A stretch of 64,000 bases of DNA from Streptomyces sp. NBC_01351. GTDB lineage: Bacteria > Actinomycetota > Actinomycetes > Streptomycetales > Streptomycetaceae. A program made the translations under genes and the position numbers. Below are positions 54,366 through 64,000 of this stretch, in pieces. Within the stretch, counting starts at the first letter, position 1; each line of letters starts with the position of its first letter. The DNA is taken from contig NZ_CP108356.1 in the NCBI RefSeq assembly GCF_036237315.1, positions 2,538,501 through 2,602,500 on the forward strand. Direction: 5' to 3'. Below the pieces are notes generated by a model. The model did no database searches. It was given only the letters and a program-made list of their open reading frames with translations, and had not been told where the DNA came from.

Positions 54366-56546
54366 TCAGCCGGCGTCGGCCTCGGCGGCGGCGAGCTCCG
54401 CGGTGATGTCGGCCGGGCGGCGCCAGCCGCGTTCGCCGCGGGCCAGCAGCCAGGCCGTGGCCTCCTGCGGAGGCATCGCGGCGGCGACCAGCCACCCCTG
54501 CACCGCGTCGCAGCCCAGGTCCCGGAGGCGTTCCCACGTCTCGTCGTCCTCCACTCCCTCCGCCACGACCAGCAGGCCCAGCGAATGGGCCAGGTCCACC
54601 GTGCAGCGGACGATCTCCGCGTCCTGCGCGTCCACCGCCAGCCGCCCCACGAAGGACCGGTCGATCTTCAGCTCGCTGACCGGCAGCCGCCGCAGGTGGA
54701 CCAGGGAGGAGTAGCCGGTGCCGAAGTCGTCCAGGGACATCTTCACGCCGTGGCCGGTCAGGCCCGCCATGGTGTCGGCGGCCCGCTGGGGGTCCTCCAG
54801 CAGGACGTGTTCCGTTATTTCCAGCTGGAGCCCGCTCGCCGGGACCCCGTGCCGGGCCAGCCGGGCGGCCACCGCGCCCGCGAAGCCGGGGGTGTGGACG
54901 TCGCGCGGCGACACGTTGACGGCGACCGGGACCTTCAGGCCCTGCGCTCGCCACCGCGCGACCTGCGCGAGGGCCGTCTCCAGGACGTACTCGGTCAGGT
55001 GCGGCATCAGTCCGGAGGTCTCGGCGATGGCGATGAACTCGTCCGGGGGGACCCGCCCGCGCTCGGGGTGGACCCACCGCACCAGGGCTTCGAGCCCGGC
55101 CACCTGGCCGTCGAAGCGGACCTTCGGCTGGTAGTGGAGTTCCACCTCGCCCGCGTCGAGGGCCCGGCGCAGGTCGCCGAGGAGGCCCAGGCGGTCGGGC
55201 GTGTTGCTGTCCCGCTTGGACTCGTACACCTCGACGCCGGTCCGGTCGCGCTTCGCCTGGTACATCGCCACGTCCGCCCGCCGCAGCAGCCCCTCCGCGT
55301 CCAGCGCGTGGTCGGGGAAGACGGCGAGGCCGGCGCTGGCCTCCAGGACGAGCGTGAGGCCGTCCAGGTCGAGGGGGGAGCTGAGCTCGGCCACCAGGTG
55401 GCGGGCGATCCGCTGGGCGCTGGTGGTGGAGTCGGCGACGGGCAGCAGGACGGCGAACTCGTCGCCGCCGAGCCGGGCCGCCTCGGCGTCCTCGGGCAGG
55501 GCCTGGCGCAGCCGGTCGGCGATCTGCAGGAGCAGCCGGTCTCCGGCGAGGTGGCCCAGGGTGTCGTTGACCGCGCGGAAGCGGTCCAGGTCGATCAGCA
55601 CAAGAGCTGCCCGGGTGCCCAAACGTTCAGCCTCGTCGAGGGCGCTCCAGGCCCGCTCCAGCAGCCACTGCCGGTTCGGCAGCCCGGTCAGCGGGTCCCG
55701 CAGCTGTTCCTCGGCGCGCGCCCGGGCGATCCACAGGGTGGAGTCCAGCGCGATGAGCGGTACGGCGAACAGCGGCAGCAGTACCGGCTGCGTGACGGCG
55801 ACGGCGCAGATCAGGGGCGCGATGCCGAGCAGCGCCACGGCGACCAGGGCCTGTCGCAGCAGGGCGGTCCGGGCGACCGTGGGCAGGCCGCCGCCGCGCG
55901 GGGCGAGTGCGATCCACAGCAGGACGCGGGTGACGAGCAGGTAGGCGAGGGCCACGAGGATCACCTCGGGAACCGCCTCCAGCCCCCAGCTGGTGGGCTT
56001 CCAGGGGGACTCGACGGACGGCTGGTCGCCGAAGGCGGAGAGTACGAGGGCTCCCGCGCCGATGCCGAGGACGTCGGCGGAGCCGTGCAGCAGCCCCTGC
56101 CGCCAGCGGTGCCGGCGGGCGGCTCCGACGAGGGAGACCACGGCGAGGGAGACCAGTCCGGCCGGAACCCACCCGTAGAGGATGAGGACGCCGAGGGTGA
56201 GCGCGGCGCCCGAACCGGTGCCGCCCCACCAGCGGTCGCGGCCGAGGGCGACGAGGTGGCCGACGATGATGCCGGTGAGCAGGGCCAGCGCCCAGCCGAC
56301 CGAGCCGCCGGGGAACAGCGCCTGACGGCTGCTCAGCGCGGAGGCGATGCCCGCCACGAGGGCCACGGCGGCGAGTCCCACGACGAGGAAGGGCAGCACG
56401 TTGCCGCGCCCGCCTCCGCCCGCACTCGTGTCGAGCGGTCGGGTCTCCGGTGTCCTGGCACCCAGGACACCGAGCCGGCCCGCCCGCATGGACGGGATGT
56501 CCCCGCCGAATTCAGGTGACGGGTCGGCGCTTTCGGTGGGTTTCAT
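54366..56546 (-). CDS. rmdB: Membrane GGDEF-EAL cyclic-di-GMP enzyme, RmdB-like
   Basis: This 726-residue protein has six to eight membrane segments (about 48-280), a GGDEF domain (intact GGDEF at 360-364, no RxxD inhibitory site before it) and a full EAL domain: EALVRW (EAL at 486-488), [85 protein letters not shown]. Phosphodiesterase residues are all present. Its position between ligA and gatC, and its layout, match RmdB of Streptomyces, a cyclic-di-GMP phosphodiesterase affecting development; the symbol rests on that memory. The ATG at 56546 follows GAGAGGGA. Confidence 0.85.
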   Translation of the reverse strand: MKPTESADPSPEFGGDIPSMRAGRLGVLGARTPETRPLDTSAGGGGRGNVLPFLVVGLAAVALVAGIASALSSRQALFPGGSVGWALALLTGIIVGHLVALGRDRWWGGTGSGAALTLGVLILYGWVPAGLVSLAVVSLVGAARRHRWRQGLLHGSADVLGIGAGALVLSAFGDQPSVESPWKPTSWGLEAVPEVILVALAYLLVTRVLLWIALAPRGGGLPTVARTALLRQALVAVALLGIAPLICAVAVTQPVLLPLFAVPLIALDSTLWIARARAEEQLRDPLTGLPNRQWLLERAWSALDEAERLGTRAALVLIDLDRFRAVNDTLGHLAGDRLLLQIADRLRQALPEDAEAARLGGDEFAVLLPVADSTTSAQRIARHLVAELSSPLDLDGLTLVLEASAGLAVFPDHALDAEGLLRRADVAMYQAKRDRTGVEVYESKRDSNTPDRLGLLGDLRRALDAGEVELHYQPKVRFDGQVAGLEALVRWVHPERGRVPPDEFIAIAETSGLMPHLTEYVLETALAQVARWRAQGLKVPVAVNVSPRDVHTPGFAGAVAARLARHGVPASGLQLEITEHVLLEDPQRAADTMAGLTGHGVKMSLDDFGTGYSSLVHLRRLPVSELKIDRSFVGRLAVDAQDAEIVRCTVDLAHSLGLLVVAEGVEDDETWERLRDLGCDAVQGWLVAAAMPPQEATAWLLARGERGWRRPADITAELAAAEADAG

Positions 56547-56925
56547 GCCCGTCCCTCTCACAGCCGGCGATGCCGATGTCACGCGATGGCCCCGATGTCA
56601 TGCCATCACGGCCGGAATCGCATCCCGCTGCCGTGCACGACAGGCGCACCCCTCAACAGTAGGACGCGGGAGGCTCCCAGGGGCAGCCGTCGGCAGTGGT
56701 TGCCCGAATGCGACCCAGCCATCCTCATCAGTACGGTATCCGCCGAACGGGTGAGTTTGGACCAGGACCCCCCTGGTCACCCATCCGATGATCCGACAGG
56801 TCACCGCCCTGCGACCAGCCTTGTACCAGCCGTTTGCCACCGTCGGTCGCGCCTGGCGTGCGCCCGCCCGGACGGCCGTACGCCACGCATCCGTTCGCCT
56901 TCGCTACTCCGCGGCTACGACCGGA
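56547..56925. other. 379-bp region without a clear gene, between ligA and the rmdB-like gene
   Basis: This minus-strand gap holds the promoter for the GGDEF-EAL gene. An 80-codon frame (56598-56840, minus) exists but has no ribosome site and poor codon bias, so I do not call it. Short runs such as CAGGTCACC and CCTGGTCACC occur at about 56770-56805. I see no terminator hairpin directly after ligA. Confidence 0.6.
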
Positions 56926-59157
<2,232 letters not shown>

Positions 59158-60141
59158 TCACTCAGGGTTGTCGGCGAGCGACCTCGCCGCCCTGACGCAA
59201 TGCGCCTGCACCGCGCGGGCGTAGGCGGGCGAAGCGCCCGCCAGACCGCACGACGGGGTGACCACGACGGACTCCGCCAGAGTCCCCGGGGTCAGCCCCA
59301 GCCTGCGCCAGAGCTTCCTGACACCCATGACGCTACCGGCAGGGTCCGACAACGGACCGTCGGTGCCCGCCACCACTCCGGCGAAGAGTTTCGTACCGCC
59401 TTCGACGGCCTCCCCGATGGCGTCATCCTCGCGCTCGGTGAGCAGGGAGAAATCGAACGACACGCCCGTGGCGCCGGCTCGCCGCAGCAGTCCGAAGGGC
59501 ACCTCGGGCGCGCAGGAGTGCACGATCACCTCCCCGTCGTGTACGGCGAACAGGTCCCGCAGGGTGCCCTCGACGACCTGCCGGTCGACGGCGCGGTACG
59601 TCCGGTAGCCGCTCGCCGACCGCACCCGCCCGAGCAGTACGGCCGTCAGCGAGGGCTCGTCGAACTGGAGCACGACGTCGGCGCCGGGGATCCGCTTGCG
59701 CACGTCGGCCAGGTGCTCGCGCAGCCCCTCGGCCAGCGATCCGGCCAGGTCGCGGCAGGCGCCGGCGTCCTGGAGCATGGCCTCGCCGCCGTGCAGTTCC
59801 AGGGCGGCGGCCAGCGTCCACGGCCCGACGGCCTGCACCTTGAGCTTGCCGGTGTACCCCTGGGTGAACTCCTCCAGGGCGTCCAGGTCCTCCCCGAGCC
59901 AGGACCGGGCGCGCTTGCTGTCCCGGCCCGGCCGGTCGCTGATCCGCCAACCGCTGGGTTCGACGTGTGCGTACATGTCGACGAGCAGTCCGAGGGAACG
60001 GCCGATCATGTCGGCGCCGGGTCCCCGGGCGGGCAGTTCGGGGAGGTACGGGAACTCCTCGAAGGACCCGGTGACGGTCTTGGCGGCCTCGCGGGCGTCG
60101 CCGCCGGGCAGCGAACCGACGCCGGTGGCGCTCGCGCTCAT
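59158..60141 (-). CDS. Core-type (MetE C-domain) methionine synthase homologue
   Basis: This 327-residue single-domain protein is related to the C-terminal half of cobalamin-independent methionine synthase: VGSLPGGDAREAAKTVTGSF at the start, YTGKLKVQAVGPWTLAAALE, GADVVLQFDEPSLTAVLLGR, EVIVHSCAPEVPFGLLRRAG and VVTPSCGLAGASPAYARAVQ. The zinc ligands His and Cys (HSC) and the second Cys (SCGL) are kept. The family Glu position appears as Asp (VSFDFS). There is no N-terminal folate-binding half. Such core proteins in archaea take a methyl group from a corrinoid donor, so the donor here is uncertain. The ATG overlaps the upstream SDR stop (ATGA). It precedes ligA. Confidence 0.85.
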   Translation of the reverse strand: MSASATGVGSLPGGDAREAAKTVTGSFEEFPYLPELPARGPGADMIGRSLGLLVDMYAHVEPSGWRISDRPGRDSKRARSWLGEDLDALEEFTQGYTGKLKVQAVGPWTLAAALELHGGEAMLQDAGACRDLAGSLAEGLREHLADVRKRIPGADVVLQFDEPSLTAVLLGRVRSASGYRTYRAVDRQVVEGTLRDLFAVHDGEVIVHSCAPEVPFGLLRRAGATGVSFDFSLLTEREDDAIGEAVEGGTKLFAGVVAGTDGPLSDPAGSVMGVRKLWRRLGLTPGTLAESVVVTPSCGLAGASPAYARAVQAHCVRAARSLADNPE

Positions 60142-60827
60142 CGTCCGGGCCTGACGCTCAGGTCGTTGACCTCGGCGTCGCGCGGCAGGTCCACGGCCAT
60201 GACGACGGTGGTCGCCACGGACTCGGGGTCGATCCAGGCGGCGGGGTCGTACTCCTTGCCCTCCTGGGAGTGCACCTTGGCCTGCATGGGGCTCGCGGTC
60301 CGCCCCGGGTACACGGAGGTCACGCGGATCCCGTTGGGCTTCTCCTCCTCGCGCAGCGAGTCGGCGAGGGCCTTCAGCCCGTGCTTGGAGGCGGCGTACG
60401 CGCTCCAGTCGGCGTGCGCGTGCAGTCCGGCGCCGGAGTTCACGAAGACGATGGTGGCCTTGGAGGCGCGCAGGGTGGGCAGCAGCAGCCGGGTGACCTC
60501 GGCGGGGGCGATCAGGTTGACGTTGAGCTGCTGGTGCCAGGTCTTGGGCCGCAGCTCACCGACCGGCCCGAGGTCCACGATGCCGGCGACGTGGAGCAGC
60601 GAGTCGATCCGCTCGGGGATCGGCTGCTTGGAGAAGGCCCACGAGAGCCGGTCCGGATCGGCGAGGTCGCCCACGAGCGCCCGCGCTCCGGGGTAACGCT
60701 CGACGAGCTGCTTGCCCCGGGCGGCGTCCCGGGCGAGGAGTACGAGGTCGTCGCCACGTGCGTGCAGTCGGGCCGCGACGGCGGCGCCGATGCCGGATCC
60801 GGCACCGGTGATCAGGTGAGTTGCCAT
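60138..60827 (-). CDS. Short-chain dehydrogenase/reductase
   Basis: This 229-residue classical SDR has the cofactor motif LITGAGSGIGAAVAARLHAR (TGxxxGIG), an NAG-like HVAGIVDLGP, catalytic Ser in IVFVNSGAGLHAH, the YxxxK motif (YAASKHGLKALADSLR) and VTSVYPGRTASPMQ. It lacks a membrane segment and is cytoplasmic. The substrate is unknown. The ATG at 60827 begins MATHLITGAG. It is translationally coupled to the core methionine synthase gene (ATGA overlap), an unusual pairing that may reflect a shared pathway. It is separated from the protease gene by a terminator. Confidence 0.9.
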   Translation of the reverse strand: MATHLITGAGSGIGAAVAARLHARGDDLVLLARDAARGKQLVERYPGARALVGDLADPDRLSWAFSKQPIPERIDSLLHVAGIVDLGPVGELRPKTWHQQLNVNLIAPAEVTRLLLPTLRASKATIVFVNSGAGLHAHADWSAYAASKHGLKALADSLREEEKPNGIRVTSVYPGRTASPMQAKVHSQEGKEYDPAAWIDPESVATTVVMAVDLPRDAEVNDLSVRPGR

Positions 60828-60856
60828 GCGCCCATGCTCGCATTCCGCCGCGCGGG

Positions 60857-60894
60857 GGCGCGGCCCCGCAGGGGGTTGCCTGCGGGGCCGCGCC
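60857..60894 (-). terminator. Protease gene terminator
   Basis: A perfect 16-bp stem (60857-60872 with 60879-60894) and 6-nt loop lie 27 bp beyond the protease stop and before the SDR gene. Confidence 0.9.
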
Positions 60895-60921
60895 GTGCGG
60901 TGCTCCGGGAGCGGGAGTGTG

Positions 60922-63900
60922 TCAGTCCGCGAACCAGGCCCGGACGATCGTGATCTCGGACTTGTTGCCCGAGCCGTCGGCGGCCGTGCCGCGCAGGGAG
61001 ACGCTGCCGCCCTTCTCCGGGTTCTTGACCGTCACCGCGCCGGACCGGACCGGTTCGGTGCGCCAGGTGTAGCCGTCGTCGTACGAGACCTGGATCGTGA
61101 GGGACTTCGCGGCCGCGCCCTGGACGGTGACCGGGACCCGGACCGTGCGGCCCGCCGGCGAGGTGCCGGTCAGGGACAGCTCGGGGGTGAAGCAGACCGC
61201 GGAGACCGGGATCGGGGTCGGGGTGCCCGTGTCGGCGGGGGTGGTCTTCGAGCGGAACCACCAGGTCGCGGTCACCCTGGAGGAGAGGCGGGAGACCGTG
61301 TCCTGCCGGGTGGCCGAGGTGACGAGCTTGTAGGAGGCCCCGGCCGCCGGGACGGTGAAGGCCGGCGCGCGGCCGAGTTCCGCCTCGTGGCTGCCGACCG
61401 GCACGCCGTTGCGGTAGAGGACCGTCCGGCCCTTGGCGAGGTGGTCGGTGCCGTAGTGCCCGGCGCCGTCCGCGAGCAGCGGCAGCGTCCCCCACAGGTC
61501 GTCGCCCTGGCGGTAGAGACCCAGGCCCGCCGCGCCGTCGACGCGCGGGCCGAAGACCCCGGCGTTGAAGCGCTCCCGGTAGGTCCGGCCGCCTTGGAAG
61601 GCGCGCAGGTCGCCGGTGCCGTACTCGGTCTCGTCGAGCGAGAAACCGTTCTCGTCCGGCTCGCCGGACTGTACGGCGGTGATCGCCCATTTCGCCCCGT
61701 CCACCGCCGACAGGTGGAGCGTCGACGTGGCCGGCAGAGCCCTGCTGCGGGCCATCGTGCTGCCGCCGTTCGCGTTCGGCAGCGAACCCGACGCCAGGAC
61801 CATGCCCACCTTGCCGGGCTCGGAGGCGCCGTGCTCCGTGACGACCGTGGCGAGTTCGGCCGCCTTCAGCTGCCGCTGGTAGCCGGTGGCCAGGCGCGGG
61901 ACCGGGCCGCCGAGGGTGGCGTGGTACTCCTCCGTCTCGCCGTCCGTCCAGTGCGCGTCCCACTGCTGGAACAGGGTGGTGCCCGGCGGCACGTCCGGAC
62001 CCTGGTTCCGGGTGCGCAGGCCGGTGTAGGAGCCGAGCCACCAGCCGAAGGCGTGCCCCGAGTCCTCCGTCGTCAGGCTGTACACGGGCATGGCGAACTC
62101 CATGGCGGCGGTCCGCGACGGCACGGAGACGTCCACGGGCTCGGTGGTGCGCGCGTCGAGGGTCACCGTGGTGTCACCGGCGATCTCCAGCGAGGGCTGG
62201 GTGATCCAGTCGGCCCCGCGGGTGAAGTCGTTCGGGTCGACGAGGATGTTCGCGTTGAGCAGGTAGCCTCCCGCCGGCACCCGCAGGGTGTCCGAACCGG
62301 AGCTCGTGCTCCACGAGAAGCGCCGGCCCGCGGCGCCGCCCGTCAGGCCCCGGAGGTCGGAGGCGTAGGTCGTGGCGGTCTGTCCGTCCCGCCCGAGGTG
62401 CTTGAGCGTCAGGTCGTACGACTCGGCCTCGCGCTCGACGGCCACGGCGGTGCGGACGCTCTGCCCGGCCGGGCCGGTGGCCACCACGTACGTCGTGTAG
62501 GTGCCGTCCACCGAACCGCCCAGCCGGGTGTCGACGACGACGCCGACGGAGGCACTGCCGCCGGCCGGGACGGTCACCCTGGGGGCGTCGAAGGTGACGA
62601 TGCCGGCCGGGGCGGGCTTGTCGTCGGGGTCGGTGACGGTGGCGGACAGGTCGAGGGTGACCGGGGCGGTGCCCAGGTTTCGGTAGCCGAGCTGCTTCTT
62701 CTCCGGGGTGTCGTCGTGGTGCGGCCACTGCTGGCCGGCGAAGACCAGCGAGATCGGTTCGGCGACGAGCTCCAGGCGCAGCGCGTTGTCGACCGCGATC
62801 CTGCCGCTGCCCTGCTGGTACGCCCCCGAGCGGCGGGGTTTCGCGGACCCCGCGAGGACGCCCTTGAGCTCGGTGCCGGTCCACTGCGGGTGCTGCTGCT
62901 TGAGCAGCGCGGCGGCGCCGGCGGCGTGCGGGGCTGCCATCGAGGTGCCGGAGATGGTGAGGTAGCCCGCCGGGTTCTGGCCGTTGTCCCCTTCGAGGAC
63001 GCTGCCGTCGGCGGCGGCTGCGGTGATGTCCACGCCCGGGGCGGTGACGTCCGGCTTGATCGCGCCGTCGCCGAGCCGGGGGCCGACGCTGGAGAACTCG
63101 GCGAGGGCGTCGTTGTCGTCGACCGCGCCGACGGTGAGCGCGGCGTCCGCGCTGCCCGGGGAGCCGATGCTGCCGCGGCCGGCGCGGCCGCGGTTGCCCG
63201 CCGCGATGGCGAACAGCACGCCGCGCTCGGTGCTCAGCTCGTTCACGGCCGCTTCGAGCGGGTCGATGCCGGGGGTGTCGACGGTGCCGAGGCTGAGGTT
63301 GACGACGTGCGCGCCCTGGGCGACGGCCCATTCCATGCCGGCGAGGATGCCGGAGTCGTCGCCGGAGCCGCGGTCGTCGAGGACCTTGCCGCTGAGCACC
63401 TTGGCTCCGGGGGCGACGCCCTTGAACGCGCCGCTCGATTTGGCGCCCGTTCCGGCGGCGATGGAGGCGACGTGGGTGCCGTGCCCGTGCCGGTCCTTCG
63501 CGTCGGCGGCGGCGGAGAAGTTCTGTTCGGCGACGACCTGCCCGGCGAGGTCGGGGTGGGTGGCGTCGACGCCGGTGTCGAGCACGGCGACCTTGACGCC
63601 GGTGCCGTCGTAGCCGGCGTTCCAGGCCTGGTCGGCGCCGATCTGCCGGGTGCTCTTGTCGAGGGTCGCGACGCGTACGCCGTCCAGCCAGACGGTGGCG
63701 ATGCCGGGGGCGGCGGCGCGGGCCCGGTCGCCGGTGAGGGCGGTCCAGACGGCCGCCGCCGCGTCGGGGCTCGCGCTGACGGCCTCGGCTCCGAGGAAGT
63801 CGTACGTACGGTCCACCCGGAGCCCGCCGGCCGCGCGCAGCCCGGACTTGGCCGCGGGGGCCGCGCCGGCCTCGTAGCGGACGATCAGCTTGAGCCGGTC

Positions 63901-64000
63901 GCCGCGGGTCTCCCGGTACTCGGGCCTGCTGAGCTCGGTGATGTCGAAGAGGCGCGGGTCGAGACGGCCGGCGTCGATCAGGGGCCGGGCGTCCGCCGGG
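60922..64000 (-). CDS. Subtilisin-like (S8) secreted serine protease, 5' end cut by window edge
   Basis: 1025 codons are in the window and the frame stays open to the edge; the visible start already lies in the propeptide (FDITELSRPEYRETRGDRLK). The S8 catalytic domain has VKVAVLDTGVDATHPDLAGQ (Asp), KDRHGHGTHVASIAAGTGAK (His), the oxyanion Asn in FAIAAGNRGRAG, and LTISGTSMAAPHAAGAAALL (Ser). After it come several beta domains to the C-terminus, probably for substrate or surface binding, ending DGSGNKSEITIVRAWFAD. This large multi-domain layout is typical of Streptomyces exported proteases. The gene is followed by a strong terminator. Confidence 0.93.
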   Translation of the reverse strand, partial: PADARPLIDAGRLDPRLFDITELSRPEYRETRGDRLKLIVRYEAGAAPAAKSGLRAAGGLRVDRTYDFLGAEAVSASPDAAAAVWTALTGDRARAAAPGIATVWLDGVRVATLDKSTRQIGADQAWNAGYDGTGVKVAVLDTGVDATHPDLAGQVVAEQNFSAAADAKDRHGHGTHVASIAAGTGAKSSGAFKGVAPGAKVLSGKVLDDRGSGDDSGILAGMEWAVAQGAHVVNLSLGTVDTPGIDPLEAAVNELSTERGVLFAIAAGNRGRAGRGSIGSPGSADAALTVGAVDDNDALAEFSSVGPRLGDGAIKPDVTAPGVDITAAAADGSVLEGDNGQNPAGYLTISGTSMAAPHAAGAAALLKQQHPQWTGTELKGVLAGSAKPRRSGAYQQGSGRIAVDNALRLELVAEPISLVFAGQQWPHHDDTPEKKQLGYRNLGTAPVTLDLSATVTDPDDKPAPAGIVTFDAPRVTVPAGGSASVGVVVDTRLGGSVDGTYTTYVVATGPAGQSVRTAVAVEREAESYDLTLKHLGRDGQTATTYASDLRGLTGGAAGRRFSWSTSSGSDTLRVPAGGYLLNANILVDPNDFTRGADWITQPSLEIAGDTTVTLDARTTEPVDVSVPSRTAAMEFAMPVYSLTTEDSGHAFGWWLGSYTGLRTRNQGPDVPPGTTLFQQWDAHWTDGETEEYHATLGGPVPRLATGYQRQLKAAELATVVTEHGASEPGKVGMVLASGSLPNANGGSTMARSRALPATSTLHLSAVDGAKWAITAVQSGEPDENGFSLDETEYGTGDLRAFQGGRTYRERFNAGVFGPRVDGAAGLGLYRQGDDLWGTLPLLADGAGHYGTDHLAKGRTVLYRNGVPVGSHEAELGRAPAFTVPAAGASYKLVTSATRQDTVSRLSSRVTATWWFRSKTTPADTGTPTPIPVSAVCFTPELSLTGTSPAGRTVRVPVTVQGAAAKSLTIQVSYDDGYTWRTEPVRSGAVTVKNPEKGGSVSLRGTAADGSGNKSEITIVRAWFAD

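Noticed and set aside
56598..56840. 80-codon minus-strand frame between ligA and the rmdB-like gene
   Set aside because: It has no ribosome site, mixed third-position bases, and no recognisable domain.

Overview
The window is chromosomal DNA from a Streptomyces-type actinomycete. Base composition is very GC-rich with strong third-position G/C, GTG and TTG starts are common, there are Tat and lipoprotein signals, and the gene order resembles, from memory, the Streptomyces coelicolor core region running from ligA and gatCAB through ilvBNC, serA, leuB and ilvE to a small urease locus. I see no rRNA, tRNA, CRISPR array, phage or transposon gene. Most genes are housekeeping or conserved accessory genes. 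Two partial genes sit at the edges: a TetR regulator at the left and a subtilisin-like protease at the right.

Left part (1-8300): a minus-strand unit ureAB-ureC-aguA-tetR is divergent from an NCS1 permease gene. The shared intergenic region carries two near-identical spaced palindromes. The UreC is a divergent paralogue that keeps all metal ligands but has a changed active-site flap, and no urease accessory genes are present. The agmatine deiminase neighbour suggests that the module may handle a substituted urea such as N-carbamoylputrescine. Then come a 50-residue protein whose ribosome binding site is buried in a strong hairpin, ilvE, and leuB, which is preceded by a compound palindrome and a 45-residue ORF.

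8500-23200 is a patchwork of small units: LysR/reductase, a Tat-exported phospholipase C, an AAC(2')-like acetyltransferase coupled to a SUKH protein, a nitroreductase, the proline catabolic pair (proline dehydrogenase and P5C dehydrogenase) with a divergent PucR-type regulator, a zinc-free dehydrogenase, a lipoprotein, and a TetR/MFS exporter pair with a 13-bp iterated operator array.

23200-28900 is the serine and branched-chain amino acid block serA, ilvC, ilvN, ilvB. ilvB is preceded by a leader peptide ([13 protein letters not shown]) and an intrinsic terminator, a classic attenuator. 28900-43400 holds a membrane cyclic-di-GMP protein with a decayed EAL domain, a hydroxyacid dehydrogenase, an aldo/keto reductase, a sugar dehydrogenase lipoprotein, a large LAL regulator, several small proteins, and an MMPL exporter.

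44900-48400 is an iron-regulated divergent locus: a siderophore-interacting protein faces a penicillin-acylase-like hydrolase and a siderophore-type acetyltransferase across a clear iron box, without any siderophore assembly genes. 48500-64000 holds a membrane Ser/Thr kinase with an extracytoplasmic sensor-like domain, the gatC-gatA-small membrane protein-gatB operon, a second diguanylate cyclase/phosphodiesterase (RmdB-like), ligA, a core-type methionine synthase translationally coupled to a short-chain dehydrogenase, and the secreted protease.
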